Shown here: positions 52,490 through 61,087 of the stretch, one piece after another | How the letters are laid out: each line of letters opens with the position of its first letter | How positions within the stretch are numbered: the first letter of the stretch is position 1 | From: an uncultured Mediterraneibacter sp. | GTDB lineage: Bacteria > Bacillota > Clostridia > Lachnospirales > Lachnospiraceae | DNA length: 64,000 nt | Assembly: GCA_934309345.1 (NCBI GenBank) | Contig: CAKRDD010000002.1 | Coordinates: 124,001 to 188,000 of the forward strand | Direction of reading: 5' to 3' | Translations under genes and position numbers: made by a program | The notes under the pieces: model-generated | Database searches by the model: none | Told to the model about the DNA's origin: nothing | Seen by the model: the letters and a program-made list of their open reading frames with translations, nothing else

Positions 52490-53884
52490 TCACTCTATTT
52501 CCTCAAAAATAATCCCCAAGCCAAGCCCTGCTCCGAGTGCATTGCACTGGAATTCCATCGTCATTGACTCATCACCCTGTCCTAACTCAAATTCAAATGG
52601 TACTGGGGAAACAGTATTTCCTGAAATACTTGCATCTGTTGACCATACTTCTTTTCCATCGATTTTTATATTAATGTCTGTATATGCATCACTTCCTAAA
52701 TATTGATCAATAACAACAAATTTTCCCTTGACATGCACACCCTCTGAAAGATCATAATCAGGATTCACAACATATACAACTGCTGCATCTATATAACAGT
52801 CTCCCGCATCTTGTATCTGATTAAACAAATTCCCCATCGTTATATACGGCTGATTTCCTTCATAAGTATTTCCTTGGACATCCTTTTTTTCACTTTCCCA
52901 TTTTCCAAGTCCAACTTGATCCATAGCTCCAACATCAATATCTTTTTTGTAACAATTATTAAAAAGAGGCTTTTTTTCTATTGCCTTCTTATCCAACACA
53001 TTAACTACTATAGTATCAGAAAATTTTTCATATAATACTTTTATATTGTTTTCACCATCTACTGTAACAACAACAGGATCTAATTCAAAATCATTAATTT
53101 TTTCTACATGACCATCATCATACGTGGCCGTAACTTTTATATCGTCTTTGGAAATTTTAGTCCCTGTTGCAATATCCTCTCCCTTATATTCTGCTTTTAT
53201 TGATGTAATCTGAGGAGTATGTGCCCAAATATCAACCTGGCTTATAAGTCCCTTATAATCTATAACTACTTTATTTTCACCCTCAACAACCTTTGTTGGT
53301 GAAATTTTAAACTCATCAATTGTGACGGTATCTCCAGCAATTGTTTTTCCCTTCACAATAAAATCTTTTTTCTCTAATTTATCTCCTGGTAAAACGTTAT
53401 TTCCTTTTAAATATGCTGTAATCTCTGCAATAGATCGTCCCGGTTCATCTGTAGTTATTACATCTAATTGTCCATTGGATTTTAAGACAATATCTTCCGA
53501 CTTCACTGTTCCCCAGACAATCCCCTTAATGCCTGCCGCATATCTTACGGAACAAGACTTTTCCACATTAAAAGGTTTTTTATATTTTATTCCTGTTTCC
53601 TTTGGATCTCCGTATGGCTCTAAAGTATAATATGTAGAAAATGGAAATTCCACTTGAAAATATCCTTTGTTATCCGAATCATTATCACCATTGGTCATAT
53701 AGAATTCTGGCTCAGGTATATCTGTTTGTACTAAAAGATTCCCTATTGCAATTATAAAACTTATCACCGATAAAATTACACGTATGTTCTTTTCTTTTTT
53801 ATCTTCATTTTTAACAATTTTATTAGCCAGACCTAATATCAAGCCTAATATTCCAAATACAATAGTTAACACGTATTTTGACAT
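52490..53884 (-). CDS. Membrane-anchored protein with Ig-like and NPCBM-like domains
   Basis: 464 aa. Two N-terminal transmembrane helices (about 4-24 and 35-55) flank a short basic loop, so both ends should face outward. An extracellular part follows: Ig-like repeats near 150-300 (ITSIKAEYKGEDIATGTKIS, DDIKVTATYDDGHVEKIND; Big_3-like) and a C-terminal NPCBM-like beta domain (DINIKIDGKEVWSTDASISG, MTMEFQCNALGAGLGLGI). GGGAGG precedes the ATG. It is probably co-transcribed with the NACHT gene, for which it may act as an envelope sensor or anchor (inference). Confidence 0.72.
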   Translation of the reverse strand: MSKYVLTIVFGILGLILGLANKIVKNEDKKEKNIRVILSVISFIIAIGNLLVQTDIPEPEFYMTNGDNDSDNKGYFQVEFPFSTYYTLEPYGDPKETGIKYKKPFNVEKSCSVRYAAGIKGIVWGTVKSEDIVLKSNGQLDVITTDEPGRSIAEITAYLKGNNVLPGDKLEKKDFIVKGKTIAGDTVTIDEFKISPTKVVEGENKVVIDYKGLISQVDIWAHTPQITSIKAEYKGEDIATGTKISKDDIKVTATYDDGHVEKINDFELDPVVVTVDGENNIKVLYEKFSDTIVVNVLDKKAIEKKPLFNNCYKKDIDVGAMDQVGLGKWESEKKDVQGNTYEGNQPYITMGNLFNQIQDAGDCYIDAAVVYVVNPDYDLSEGVHVKGKFVVIDQYLGSDAYTDINIKIDGKEVWSTDASISGNTVSPVPFEFELGQGDESMTMEFQCNALGAGLGLGIIFEEIE

Positions 53885-53954
53885 ACCCTTTTCCTCCCTT
53901 TGATTAGTATTCGAATCATTTGCAACATTGTCTTTTTACATCTTATAAAAATGC

Positions 53955-54000
53955 AAAAAGACAAAGCCTTCCTGTTCCCAAGAAAAACTCTGTCTTTTTT
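53955..54000. terminator. Terminator between the 54098 gene and the NACHT operon
   Basis: AAAAAGACA (53955-53963) pairs with TGTCTTTTT (53991-53999); both flanks are T-rich in their reading direction. It probably ends the minus-strand transcript of the 54098 gene just before the NACHT operon promoter. Confidence 0.5.
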
Positions 54001-54097
54001 ATCACCACAGAATAATTATACCACTTTTTTCTTAAAGCTCAATGTTTTTCACGTCGCTTATTTTTCTCTGGATTTTCCACGATATACTCCAGAATCA

Positions 54098-54592
54098 TCA
54101 CAGCCAAAATTGTACTTTCAATTCTTTGATAATATCAAACGGAAAACACTCTGCGCATCCTTCGTCTTCAGATAAAAGATCTATCATTTGCTTTGCCAAT
54201 TTTATTCCCTGCTGGCTATGTAATGAACCTCCATCTGTTTTCTGAACAGCATGAGCGGAATCTCTTGCCACCCATACCTGATCATAGATTTCCAACCAAC
54301 TGATCAACTTTCTTACTTCTGAGTAATACTGATATTCATTGCTTTCTGTCGGACTTCCAAGATGTCTATAAAGTATATACAGTTGTCTCATAATATTTTC
54401 AGCACTTAAATCCATCGGGATATAAATCCTCACATTATCTTCCGGTAAAATCCCACCTTCAGAAATCCTCTTTCCTGTAAGCGCTTTTTCATAATCATCC
54501 TGCATCTCGTATTGGCTCGATGTTACAAGATTTAGTTCATTGACGTAAAGTACTTTTTCTGGTATTGGATGAATATCTAATTTGTGATGCAT
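54098..54592 (-). CDS. Hypothetical protein
   Basis: A 164-aa soluble, acidic protein. GGAGG lies 8 nt before the ATG. Predicted helical middle (ENIMRQLYILYRHLG, EVRKLISWLEIYDQVWVARD) and a C-terminal EGCAECFPFDIIKEL segment. No transmembrane helix, signal peptide or named motif was recognised. It stands between the NACHT operon and a zinc-ribbon gene. A link to the defence operon cannot be shown because a terminator separates them. Confidence 0.7.
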   Translation of the reverse strand: MHHKLDIHPIPEKVLYVNELNLVTSSQYEMQDDYEKALTGKRISEGGILPEDNVRIYIPMDLSAENIMRQLYILYRHLGSPTESNEYQYYSEVRKLISWLEIYDQVWVARDSAHAVQKTDGGSLHSQQGIKLAKQMIDLLSEDEGCAECFPFDIIKELKVQFWL

Positions 54593-54836
54593 AGACTAAC
54601 CTCCGAATTTAATAACTTGTATCTATACAATATAACACATTATTAACACGTCAAATCGACATTATAATGATACATCTGCTTGTCTCTGAAATAACTTGTA
54701 TATTGTCATTAGTTTACTAGGAAAATTTGTCTATTCCATTTCAGACTTTTCTTCACAGTTGCGAAAGCACATATTTTAATCTTTGGCGGCACATGTATTT
54801 CGCACACGGCATTATATTTTCTCTCGTGGAGTTGCT

Positions 54837-55022
54837 TTACTTTAATTTTTCGCCTTTCTTGATAAGTCTGACTTCCGGAGTAAGATCTGTAAATACGCTA
54901 CCGACGATATTTCCACACTCAGGGCACTCTATATCTTCAGGATAGCGGTTTCCTTCCCATACAGATTTATCATTATACTCCAAAATAGAACCACATTCTT
55001 TACAAGTCACTCTATGAATCAT
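54837..55022 (-). CDS. Small zinc-ribbon protein
   Basis: 61 aa with two CxxC knuckles (CKEC at 8-11, CPEC at 33-36) in MIHRVTCKECGSILEYND...IECPECGNIVGS, the pattern of a rubredoxin-like or zinc-ribbon fold. AAAGGAG lies just upstream of the ATG at 55022. Function unknown. The 54593-54836 gap next to it shows nothing recognisable. Confidence 0.7.
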   Translation of the reverse strand: MIHRVTCKECGSILEYNDKSVWEGNRYPEDIECPECGNIVGSVFTDLTPEVRLIKKGEKLK

Positions 55023-55093
55023 CGTCAGGTCTCCTTTGTTTTTTGTCTTTATTTTTTCTCACACTATGAGCTTCGCGCTTTACGCAAAGTATA

Positions 55094-55996
55094 TCACAAA
55101 TCTGCAAATAAATCAGCCTTGTATACGCCTTTATCTAACATTTTCATGAAGCTGTCCTTTACATCTGCAACATCTTCATGGTAGGTCATGCCATACCAAG
55201 TGTCATTGGTTTTCAGAACCTTCACGGAGAGCTTGCCCTGCTCCAGTAATTCTCCAATAAAAATAGGAATCAAATACTCCGCTTTCAAAGGATTCCCCGG
55301 CACTTCTTTCTCGAAGAACTCTTTAAAACCGTCCTCCAGCACATCCAGAAACTCCGGAGTCAACCCCCACATATTCATAGAGACCAAAGAGTTCACATCG
55401 ATATCCACACCGTCAGCTTCTGCTCCATCCATCGTCTTAACGATGTTCTTGGTCTCCACAACTTCTGATAGATTATTCTCCACATCCATCTTGCAGATGC
55501 CGCGAGTCACACCACCATTATCAGACAATGTGTTCTTCAGCACGAAACCTGCCATGCAGGATTTTCCACCATTCACTAGATACTCATGGACAGCCTTGAA
55601 TCCTTCCTTGCCATAGTAATCATCTGCATTGATCACAATGAACGGAGTTTTAATTACGTCCTTCGCTGCAAGCACAGCCTGTCCAGTTCCCCACGGCTTT
55701 GTACGGCCTGCTGGAAGTTCTCCCGGAATATCGTTGATATCCTGGAATGCATAATCCACAGTTACATTATGAGAGTTACAGATAGAAGCAATACGATCGC
55801 CAATGACTTCTTTGAACTCTTTCTCGATATCCTTACGGATAATAAATACCACATGGTTGAAACCAGCTTCAATCGCATCGTGGATTGAGTAGTCCATGAT
55901 GATATGGTTTGCATCATCGACCGGCTCCAACTGTTTTATTCCTGTTCCAAATCGGCTGCCTATTCCGGCTGCCATGATAAGTAATGTTGTGTTCAT
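55094..55996 (-). CDS. NTP-transferase-family sugar nucleotidyltransferase
   Basis: A 300-aa nucleotidyltransferase of the GT-A-like NTP_transferase family. It has the nucleotide loop MAAGIGSRFGTGIKQLEPV (residues 8-26) and the metal-binding INADDYYG near 120-127. WGTGQAVLAAKDVI also matches. The C-terminal third is helical, with SMNMWGLTPEFLDVL. It would activate a sugar phosphate or similar polar group for the polysaccharide. AGGAAAG precedes the ATG. It is the last gene of the polysaccharide locus. Confidence 0.87.
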   Translation of the reverse strand: MNTTLLIMAAGIGSRFGTGIKQLEPVDDANHIIMDYSIHDAIEAGFNHVVFIIRKDIEKEFKEVIGDRIASICNSHNVTVDYAFQDINDIPGELPAGRTKPWGTGQAVLAAKDVIKTPFIVINADDYYGKEGFKAVHEYLVNGGKSCMAGFVLKNTLSDNGGVTRGICKMDVENNLSEVVETKNIVKTMDGAEADGVDIDVNSLVSMNMWGLTPEFLDVLEDGFKEFFEKEVPGNPLKAEYLIPIFIGELLEQGKLSVKVLKTNDTWYGMTYHEDVADVKDSFMKMLDKGVYKADLFADL

Positions 55997-56017
55997 AATT
56001 TTCTTTCCTCTTTTTTG

Positions 56018-56106
56018 CTACTCTATAATATCTTCCAGCAACTGAATCCAATTTCCAACAATTTTATTCTTTGAAAACTGATTCATGTTAAAGTATACAG
56101 GAGCTC
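56018..56106 (-). pseudogene. C-terminal remnant of a glycosyltransferase-like gene
   Basis: Minus strand, in a frame shifted from the ferredoxin gene, reads VGAPVYFNMNQFSKNKIV, then GNWIQLLEDIIE and stop. The F(S)xxxIVxxWxxLLE pattern is the usual end of GT4 glycosyltransferases. The reading begins right where the ferredoxin gene stops, so a deletion probably removed the rest. Confidence 0.45.
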
Positions 56107-56301
56107 CTACTTTTTTATTGGACATACTTTAATACACTGATAACAACAAATACATTTTTTTTCATCAACTTGTGGATATTCAAATTCCTCCTCATCTTCC
56201 ACCATAGCAATTGCCCCTCGAGAACAAATCGCATAGCATGCTGTGCATCCGCAGCATTCTTCCTTTCTTTTATACAATACAGGAAATTTTTTTTTCATCA
56301 T
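56107..56301 (-). CDS. Stand-alone 2x[4Fe-4S] ferredoxin (F420-dehydrogenase N-terminal-like)
   Basis: 64 aa with two CxxCxxCxxxC-type clusters (CCGCTACYAICSRGA, then CICCYQCIKVCPIK). It resembles the N-terminal ferredoxin part of the larger homologue at 58831-60003. Here it lies downstream of the gene carrying the catalytic-like domain, separated by 61 nt. AGGGAG precedes the ATG. It is either a true separate electron carrier or the stump of a longer gene lost in the deletion that left the glycosyltransferase tail. Confidence 0.7.
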   Translation of the reverse strand: MMKKKFPVLYKRKEECCGCTACYAICSRGAIAMVEDEEEFEYPQVDEKKCICCYQCIKVCPIKK

Positions 56302-56362
56302 TCTCCCTCTTTCTTTTTTGTTTTATCCGCATACGAATACCCATAATTTTTCTGATACACTG

Positions 56363-57322
56363 TTATCTCTTTAAAATCCCATTTAATTTTCTTTTAATTC
56401 TTCTAAAAATTCTTTTATTCCTTATTCCATATCCTCCATATTTTTTTGCCACATAAGAAAATGTTCTTGTTCTAAAATCGTTCCAAAACTGTTCTCTATT
56501 TTCCGGTTTTGGAAATGGCGCCTTTAATGGCTGTTGCATGGAATCTTCGATCCGCGTCCGTTTCCATCTAATTTTATTTTTAATCTCTTCAAACAATTGC
56601 TCTCCTGCTTCAGTATTTACCAGAACTAACGACGTTCCCTTATCATCATCAAATTCTGAAGCTGCACGCTCAATTCTCCAATAATCAGCTATGGAAATAT
56701 CTCCATTTCGATGTATTGATTTGTACTTACATTCATAACAGGATGGGCGTAAAATTGTATGTCCATAAAATAAGTTATTAAAAATTTCACTACTTATCCT
56801 AGTACCATTCTCCATTAAAATAGTTTCTACGTGTGCTGTCCAGCCAAAATCCTTTTTGTTCCTAAAATCAACACTCATCACCTTTGACTTTTTCTTCTTT
56901 TCCTGCCATTTCAAATATTCTTTCCATACTTTTTTACTTGGTACTCCATGGCATACAATATCTACACAAATTAAATTACTATATTTTTTTCCTAGATAAT
57001 TTTTTAATCCAGCAACTTGACAACCTGTTCCCGAAAATAATACCAATCGTTCCTTATCTAAGTCTTCTTTTATGTTTTTGAATGTATCTCCCATCTTACT
57101 CTGAACATATTTTGATCCACGCATTTTATTTCGTTCTTCCGTATTTTCAGCGCGAACATGAACGGCCTGAAAATCTTCTGTTAAGATGCATCCATAAACT
57201 ACACCATTATTTGCAAGCACCTGATCTGATATCGCTGTAAAAACACCGCCAGATCTTGACTCAGCTCTAACCTTTTCATCCTTATGCTGTACTGCATAGA
57301 CCATAGGCTGTTTCAAACTCAT
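56363..57322 (-). CDS. Coenzyme F420 hydrogenase/dehydrogenase beta-subunit-like protein (no ferredoxin domain)
   Basis: 319 aa with FrhB-type N- and C-terminal domains: ESRSGGVFTAISDQVL, MRGSKYVQSKMGDTF, VLFSGTGCQVAGLKNYLG, CVDIVCHGVPSKKVW and RPSCYECKYKSIHRNGDISI. Such proteins are frequent in glycan loci next to pyruvyl transferases and are thought to be flavin- and Fe-S-dependent oxidoreductases; their substrate is unknown. It starts directly at the FrhB domain, and the ferredoxin part is a separate gene downstream. Confidence 0.85.
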   Translation of the reverse strand: MSLKQPMVYAVQHKDEKVRAESRSGGVFTAISDQVLANNGVVYGCILTEDFQAVHVRAENTEERNKMRGSKYVQSKMGDTFKNIKEDLDKERLVLFSGTGCQVAGLKNYLGKKYSNLICVDIVCHGVPSKKVWKEYLKWQEKKKKSKVMSVDFRNKKDFGWTAHVETILMENGTRISSEIFNNLFYGHTILRPSCYECKYKSIHRNGDISIADYWRIERAASEFDDDKGTSLVLVNTEAGEQLFEEIKNKIRWKRTRIEDSMQQPLKAPFPKPENREQFWNDFRTRTFSYVAKKYGGYGIRNKRIFRRIKRKLNGILKR

Positions 57323-57383
57323 TTTTACATCTCCTCATATGATTATACTTATTTCATTCCACTCAACACACTATTTTATCCAA

Positions 57384-58826
57384 TTATTTTTTCTTAATTG
57401 TTTTAAAGACTTTTTTAATATTCTCTTTTTTTATGAGTGCAAATATACCAATCATAAGTATAATAGCATATCGTACCACAACTTTGTCGTATAAGAAAAT
57501 AACTACTATTCCCGTAACTAATACACTTATCGATAAGATTAGTAACCTACCACTTCTAAATACAGTAGATACTCCAATCGCTTTTTTCACGCTAATCGTC
57601 ATGTAGATATAATGACCCAATGCAAAAATCACATAGCAAAATAAGGTTGTATAAGCCGCAGCTATATAACCAAACAATTTAATTCCTACATAATTGAACC
57701 CTATGTTCAACAACGCCCCAGCCATTGAAATAAACATTGTAAATTTGTTCTGATCATAAAAGAATTCAACATTTGCAAACAAAACATACATAAAATTAAA
57801 AAACATTCCTAACGCAACTGGTGGAATTACATATACCGCCTCATAATATTTCTCATCCGCTAATATTTTCATCATTTCAGGCGCAACTGCTGAAAAAGCC
57901 ACTGAGCAAACCGCCACAAAAATCAAGACAAGAAACATTACATCATCTAACTCTTTTAACTTCTTCTTTTCAAGCTTATCATACTGCCAAGGTACAAGTG
58001 CATTATTTACATTTGTAGTCACAATTTTCATTATCAAACCGGCATTATATGCAACTCCATATAAACCAGCAGCAGCCACACTCACCATTTTCTGAATCAT
58101 AATTCGGTCAAACTGATCCAAAATATACTGAGAAAAATAGTGCAATAATAATGGCAAATTAAATGCAATAGCAAATTTTGCGTACTTGGGCACAAAAATT
58201 TTTTTCCCTTTTTTTAAATTGTACACAAATAATGAACTTCCAAAGCATACATTTACCAATACACAAGAAAGTATTCTTGCATATCCCTTTTCTTCAGCCA
58301 GAAGAACCGCTATTACACCTAATCCAGAATTTAATAAAACCATTAGTAAAGTTCTTATTACAACTGGTTTGTAAATGTACTCATATCTTTTTCGAATTGT
58401 CCAGAAATCGATTGCCGGTGTTACCAGCAGTTCCGCGAACATTGCTAGCATAATAAATGTCGGTAATCCTGTTAATTCATTGATCTGCTTACGAAAAATC
58501 ATATATACGCAGAAGACAATAACGGTAATACCAAATGTAAGCGACTGCATTGTTGAAGTATATCCATCTCGATCTTCTTTATATTTACTCATTCCTTTAT
58601 TAAACACTGCATAATTTAATCTCAGTGTTGTAATAATTGTAAAAATTTGAAGCCAAGAATTGTATACGCTAAACTGTCCATACTGCGTTGTGCTCATTAA
58701 ACGAGTAAAAATAGGAGTGGTTACAAGCGAAATACATTTTTGAATAATACTACAAATCATAAACCAAATGGTTGCTTTTGCAGCAATTGGTATATCATTA
58801 TATTTTTTTAGTATTTTTTTTAACAC
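57384..58826 (-). CDS. Polysaccharide flippase (Wzx/RfbX-like, MOP superfamily)
   Basis: A 480-aa membrane protein with about 14 transmembrane helices. The N-terminal motif region IAAKATIWFMICSIIQKCIS and TTPIFTRLMSTTQYGQFSVY is characteristic of Wzx/O-antigen translocases. It should move lipid-linked repeat units across the membrane. It follows the F420-dehydrogenase-like gene by 4 nt in the same operon. Confidence 0.92.
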   Translation of the reverse strand: MLKKILKKYNDIPIAAKATIWFMICSIIQKCISLVTTPIFTRLMSTTQYGQFSVYNSWLQIFTIITTLRLNYAVFNKGMSKYKEDRDGYTSTMQSLTFGITVIVFCVYMIFRKQINELTGLPTFIMLAMFAELLVTPAIDFWTIRKRYEYIYKPVVIRTLLMVLLNSGLGVIAVLLAEEKGYARILSCVLVNVCFGSSLFVYNLKKGKKIFVPKYAKFAIAFNLPLLLHYFSQYILDQFDRIMIQKMVSVAAAGLYGVAYNAGLIMKIVTTNVNNALVPWQYDKLEKKKLKELDDVMFLVLIFVAVCSVAFSAVAPEMMKILADEKYYEAVYVIPPVALGMFFNFMYVLFANVEFFYDQNKFTMFISMAGALLNIGFNYVGIKLFGYIAAAYTTLFCYVIFALGHYIYMTISVKKAIGVSTVFRSGRLLILSISVLVTGIVVIFLYDKVVVRYAIILMIGIFALIKKENIKKVFKTIKKK

Positions 58827-58830
58827 ACTC

Positions 58831-60003
58831 TCACCTCAGTACTGAATTTAATTTCCACATTACTTTATTCTTTAGCCACTCAATTTTTCCCTTTATACTT
58901 TCTATCCGCATTTCTCTGACTATGCCTACATGTTCGATAGCTTCATCAAAATTCTTTGTATTCTCGTACGAATTTAAAAATTGATCACGTAATTTATGTT
59001 TTATAGATGGCACTTGTAATTGTTTATTTCCTGCCACTGCTTCAGAGATAGCTCTTTCTTCAAAATTAAGCTGTGCTTTAATTTTTTCAAATAATTCCTG
59101 ACCCTTTTGGCTATTTATCAGCGCCACTGAAATATAACCAGATTTTATATTTTTAAGACTTTTTCTATCAATTCCCCAAAAATCTCCTATTGTCATATCG
59201 GAACATCGCTTTCTCTCCGCATATGAACATTGATAACAATTTTCCCGGTATGTTAAGGCGTGAAAAAACGAATGAAAATATGTATCATGAAATCTATCTG
59301 CAGTATATATTGTTTGTCCTTTTTCCTGAATCGAAAGACAAAATCCAATACTCGGATTTCTAAAGGAAACTCTATCGATCTCTTTTTCTCCGGCTACTGT
59401 AGCATAGTGTTCTTTTAAATATTGCATAGGTGGAACCCCATGGCAAATCAAATCAACACAATATAGATTTTCGTTATCTTTTCCAATATAATGTTTTAAG
59501 CCTGAAACTTGACAAGGTGTCCCAACAAATAGCACCTTCCTGCCCTCTTTTAATTCTCGCTCCACATCTCTAAAACAAAATCCAATATCACTCTGTACAT
59601 ATTTCGACCCTCTAAGTCTGTCAATTTGTTCTTTTGTTTTCGCACATATATGACAAACTTTTCCTTTCTCATCAACAGCTGCGCCGAAAACACTGCCTCC
59701 TGTCGAGATCACATATTCAGAAAGCACCGCTGCAATACCGCCAGATGATGACTGCTCTCTATCTTCTTTATTTTTTCTTTGGGCCGCATAGCAACTTCGA
59801 GGCTCCTGCAATTCATACGGATTATTTACAGGACATGTCCGTAAGCAAATGCCACATCGAACACATCTTTCTTTATCAATTACAGGTAAGGTTCTCCCTA
59901 TTTTATCTACTCCGCAAGTAATTGCACTTTTGGGACACTTATTCATACATGCAAAGCATCCTGTGCATTTGTCGCTATCACATATCTGATAATCAAATGT
60001 CAT
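58831..60003 (-). CDS. Coenzyme F420 hydrogenase/dehydrogenase beta-subunit-like protein with N-terminal ferredoxin
   Basis: 390 aa from the ATG at 60003, chosen because GGAGG lies 5 nt upstream and the previous gene stops one nt away. Residues 1-65 hold two [4Fe-4S] motifs (CTGCFACMNKCPK, CVRCGICLRTCPV). The FrhB-like part follows (SSSGGIAAVLSEYVI, LRGSKYVQSDIGFCF, FVGTPCQVSGLKHYIG, CHGVPPMQYL, ENCYQCSYAERKRCSDMTIG). Its position directly after a pyruvyl transferase suggests that the two act together on one glycan modification. Confidence 0.88.
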   Translation of the reverse strand: MTFDYQICDSDKCTGCFACMNKCPKSAITCGVDKIGRTLPVIDKERCVRCGICLRTCPVNNPYELQEPRSCYAAQRKNKEDREQSSSGGIAAVLSEYVISTGGSVFGAAVDEKGKVCHICAKTKEQIDRLRGSKYVQSDIGFCFRDVERELKEGRKVLFVGTPCQVSGLKHYIGKDNENLYCVDLICHGVPPMQYLKEHYATVAGEKEIDRVSFRNPSIGFCLSIQEKGQTIYTADRFHDTYFHSFFHALTYRENCYQCSYAERKRCSDMTIGDFWGIDRKSLKNIKSGYISVALINSQKGQELFEKIKAQLNFEERAISEAVAGNKQLQVPSIKHKLRDQFLNSYENTKNFDEAIEHVGIVREMRIESIKGKIEWLKNKVMWKLNSVLR

Positions 60004-60004
60004 T

Positions 60005-61066
60005 TCATCCTCCATGAGCACTTCCAATGGCATCTGCCAATTTTTTCTTCGATGTTTCACGTATTAGTTCAATCTTTTTCTCTACATAATTATAATTTAT
60101 AGGCTCTCCATTTAAAATGCCTGTTAGATTGCTTTCTGAAAATTCCTTTTCCGGAAGTAATCTATTTTTTAATCCAAATTGTTCCAGTAATTGACTGGTT
60201 TTTGGACTCGTTGGTACACTAACAAAATTAGCATGATTCAAAATACTAAAAATTGATCCATGAAATGTAGTTGTAAATACTGCTCTGCATTGTCTTATTA
60301 AACTTGAAAATTTTAGCGGCCCACATTCACACTGATAATCACACCAATCATGCCAAAAACAACAAGATACTATTTTCAATCCATGTGCTTTGGCATAATT
60401 CTTCAGAATTTTTTTTTCACTTTTGCTTACATAGTATGCATACACAAGAAGACATTCATTTTTTGAAATATATTCATCCTGAAGTTCTTCGCCATATTTA
60501 TCAATAGCAATGAGCATTGTTGGATCACATACAATTTCTGTCTCTTTCCCAATAGACTCAACAAATTTTTTTGTTTGTACATCTCGAACAAGCACTGCCT
60601 TCATTTTTTCAATCGCCTGCGTATATTTCGTATCCTGCATTAATTTTTTAATATCAGCTCCCCCAATACTCGCAGCATAAGAAATTACCGGATTTAATCC
60701 GCTTCCCCAAAAGATCTCTCGTTGGAAAACTGGCTGATTAATATTCCAAATTTCATCACTTCCTAAAACATAAACATCTGCTTTTTCTGATCGATCTACT
60801 ACTGAAAAAATTTCCTGATCTTTTCGAAATAATTCCAATTTACGCATACCATATTTTTTTTTCTTTTCAAATTTCCACCAAAAAACAAATTCTTTTTTGG
60901 ATGTTGGTCTGCTTTTATAGTACAAATTCGTAATATAATCTGGCTCTCTCGTCAATAAATGATTTACTGTATATCCCATATTTTCTAACTGCATTTTTAA
61001 ACAATATGCTTGAAGAAATGCGCCAAAATTTGATGAATCAAACGGCGTAATCACTGTAATTTTCAT
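60005..61066 (-). CDS. Polysaccharide pyruvyl transferase family protein
   Basis: 353 aa of the PF04230 family, which adds pyruvyl ketals from phosphoenolpyruvate to glycan sugars. Markers are the start TPFDSSNFGAFLQAYCLK, VLGSDEIWN near residue 103, ISYAASIGG, DPTMLI and the C-terminal TTFHGSIFSILNHANFV. GT-B-like fold, cytoplasmic. It is adjacent to an F420-dehydrogenase-like gene (1 nt) and 21 nt after a second family member. Confidence 0.88.
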   Translation of the reverse strand: MKITVITPFDSSNFGAFLQAYCLKMQLENMGYTVNHLLTREPDYITNLYYKSRPTSKKEFVFWWKFEKKKKYGMRKLELFRKDQEIFSVVDRSEKADVYVLGSDEIWNINQPVFQREIFWGSGLNPVISYAASIGGADIKKLMQDTKYTQAIEKMKAVLVRDVQTKKFVESIGKETEIVCDPTMLIAIDKYGEELQDEYISKNECLLVYAYYVSKSEKKILKNYAKAHGLKIVSCCFWHDWCDYQCECGPLKFSSLIRQCRAVFTTTFHGSIFSILNHANFVSVPTSPKTSQLLEQFGLKNRLLPEKEFSESNLTGILNGEPINYNYVEKKIELIRETSKKKLADAIGSAHGG

Positions 61067-61087
61067 TTCTTTATCTCCCTCGTTATT

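Noticed and set aside
54018..54098. A 19-codon frame overlapping the stop of the 54098 gene
   Set aside because: It has a start overlapping the stop codon but no ribosome site or recognisable peptide; more likely chance.
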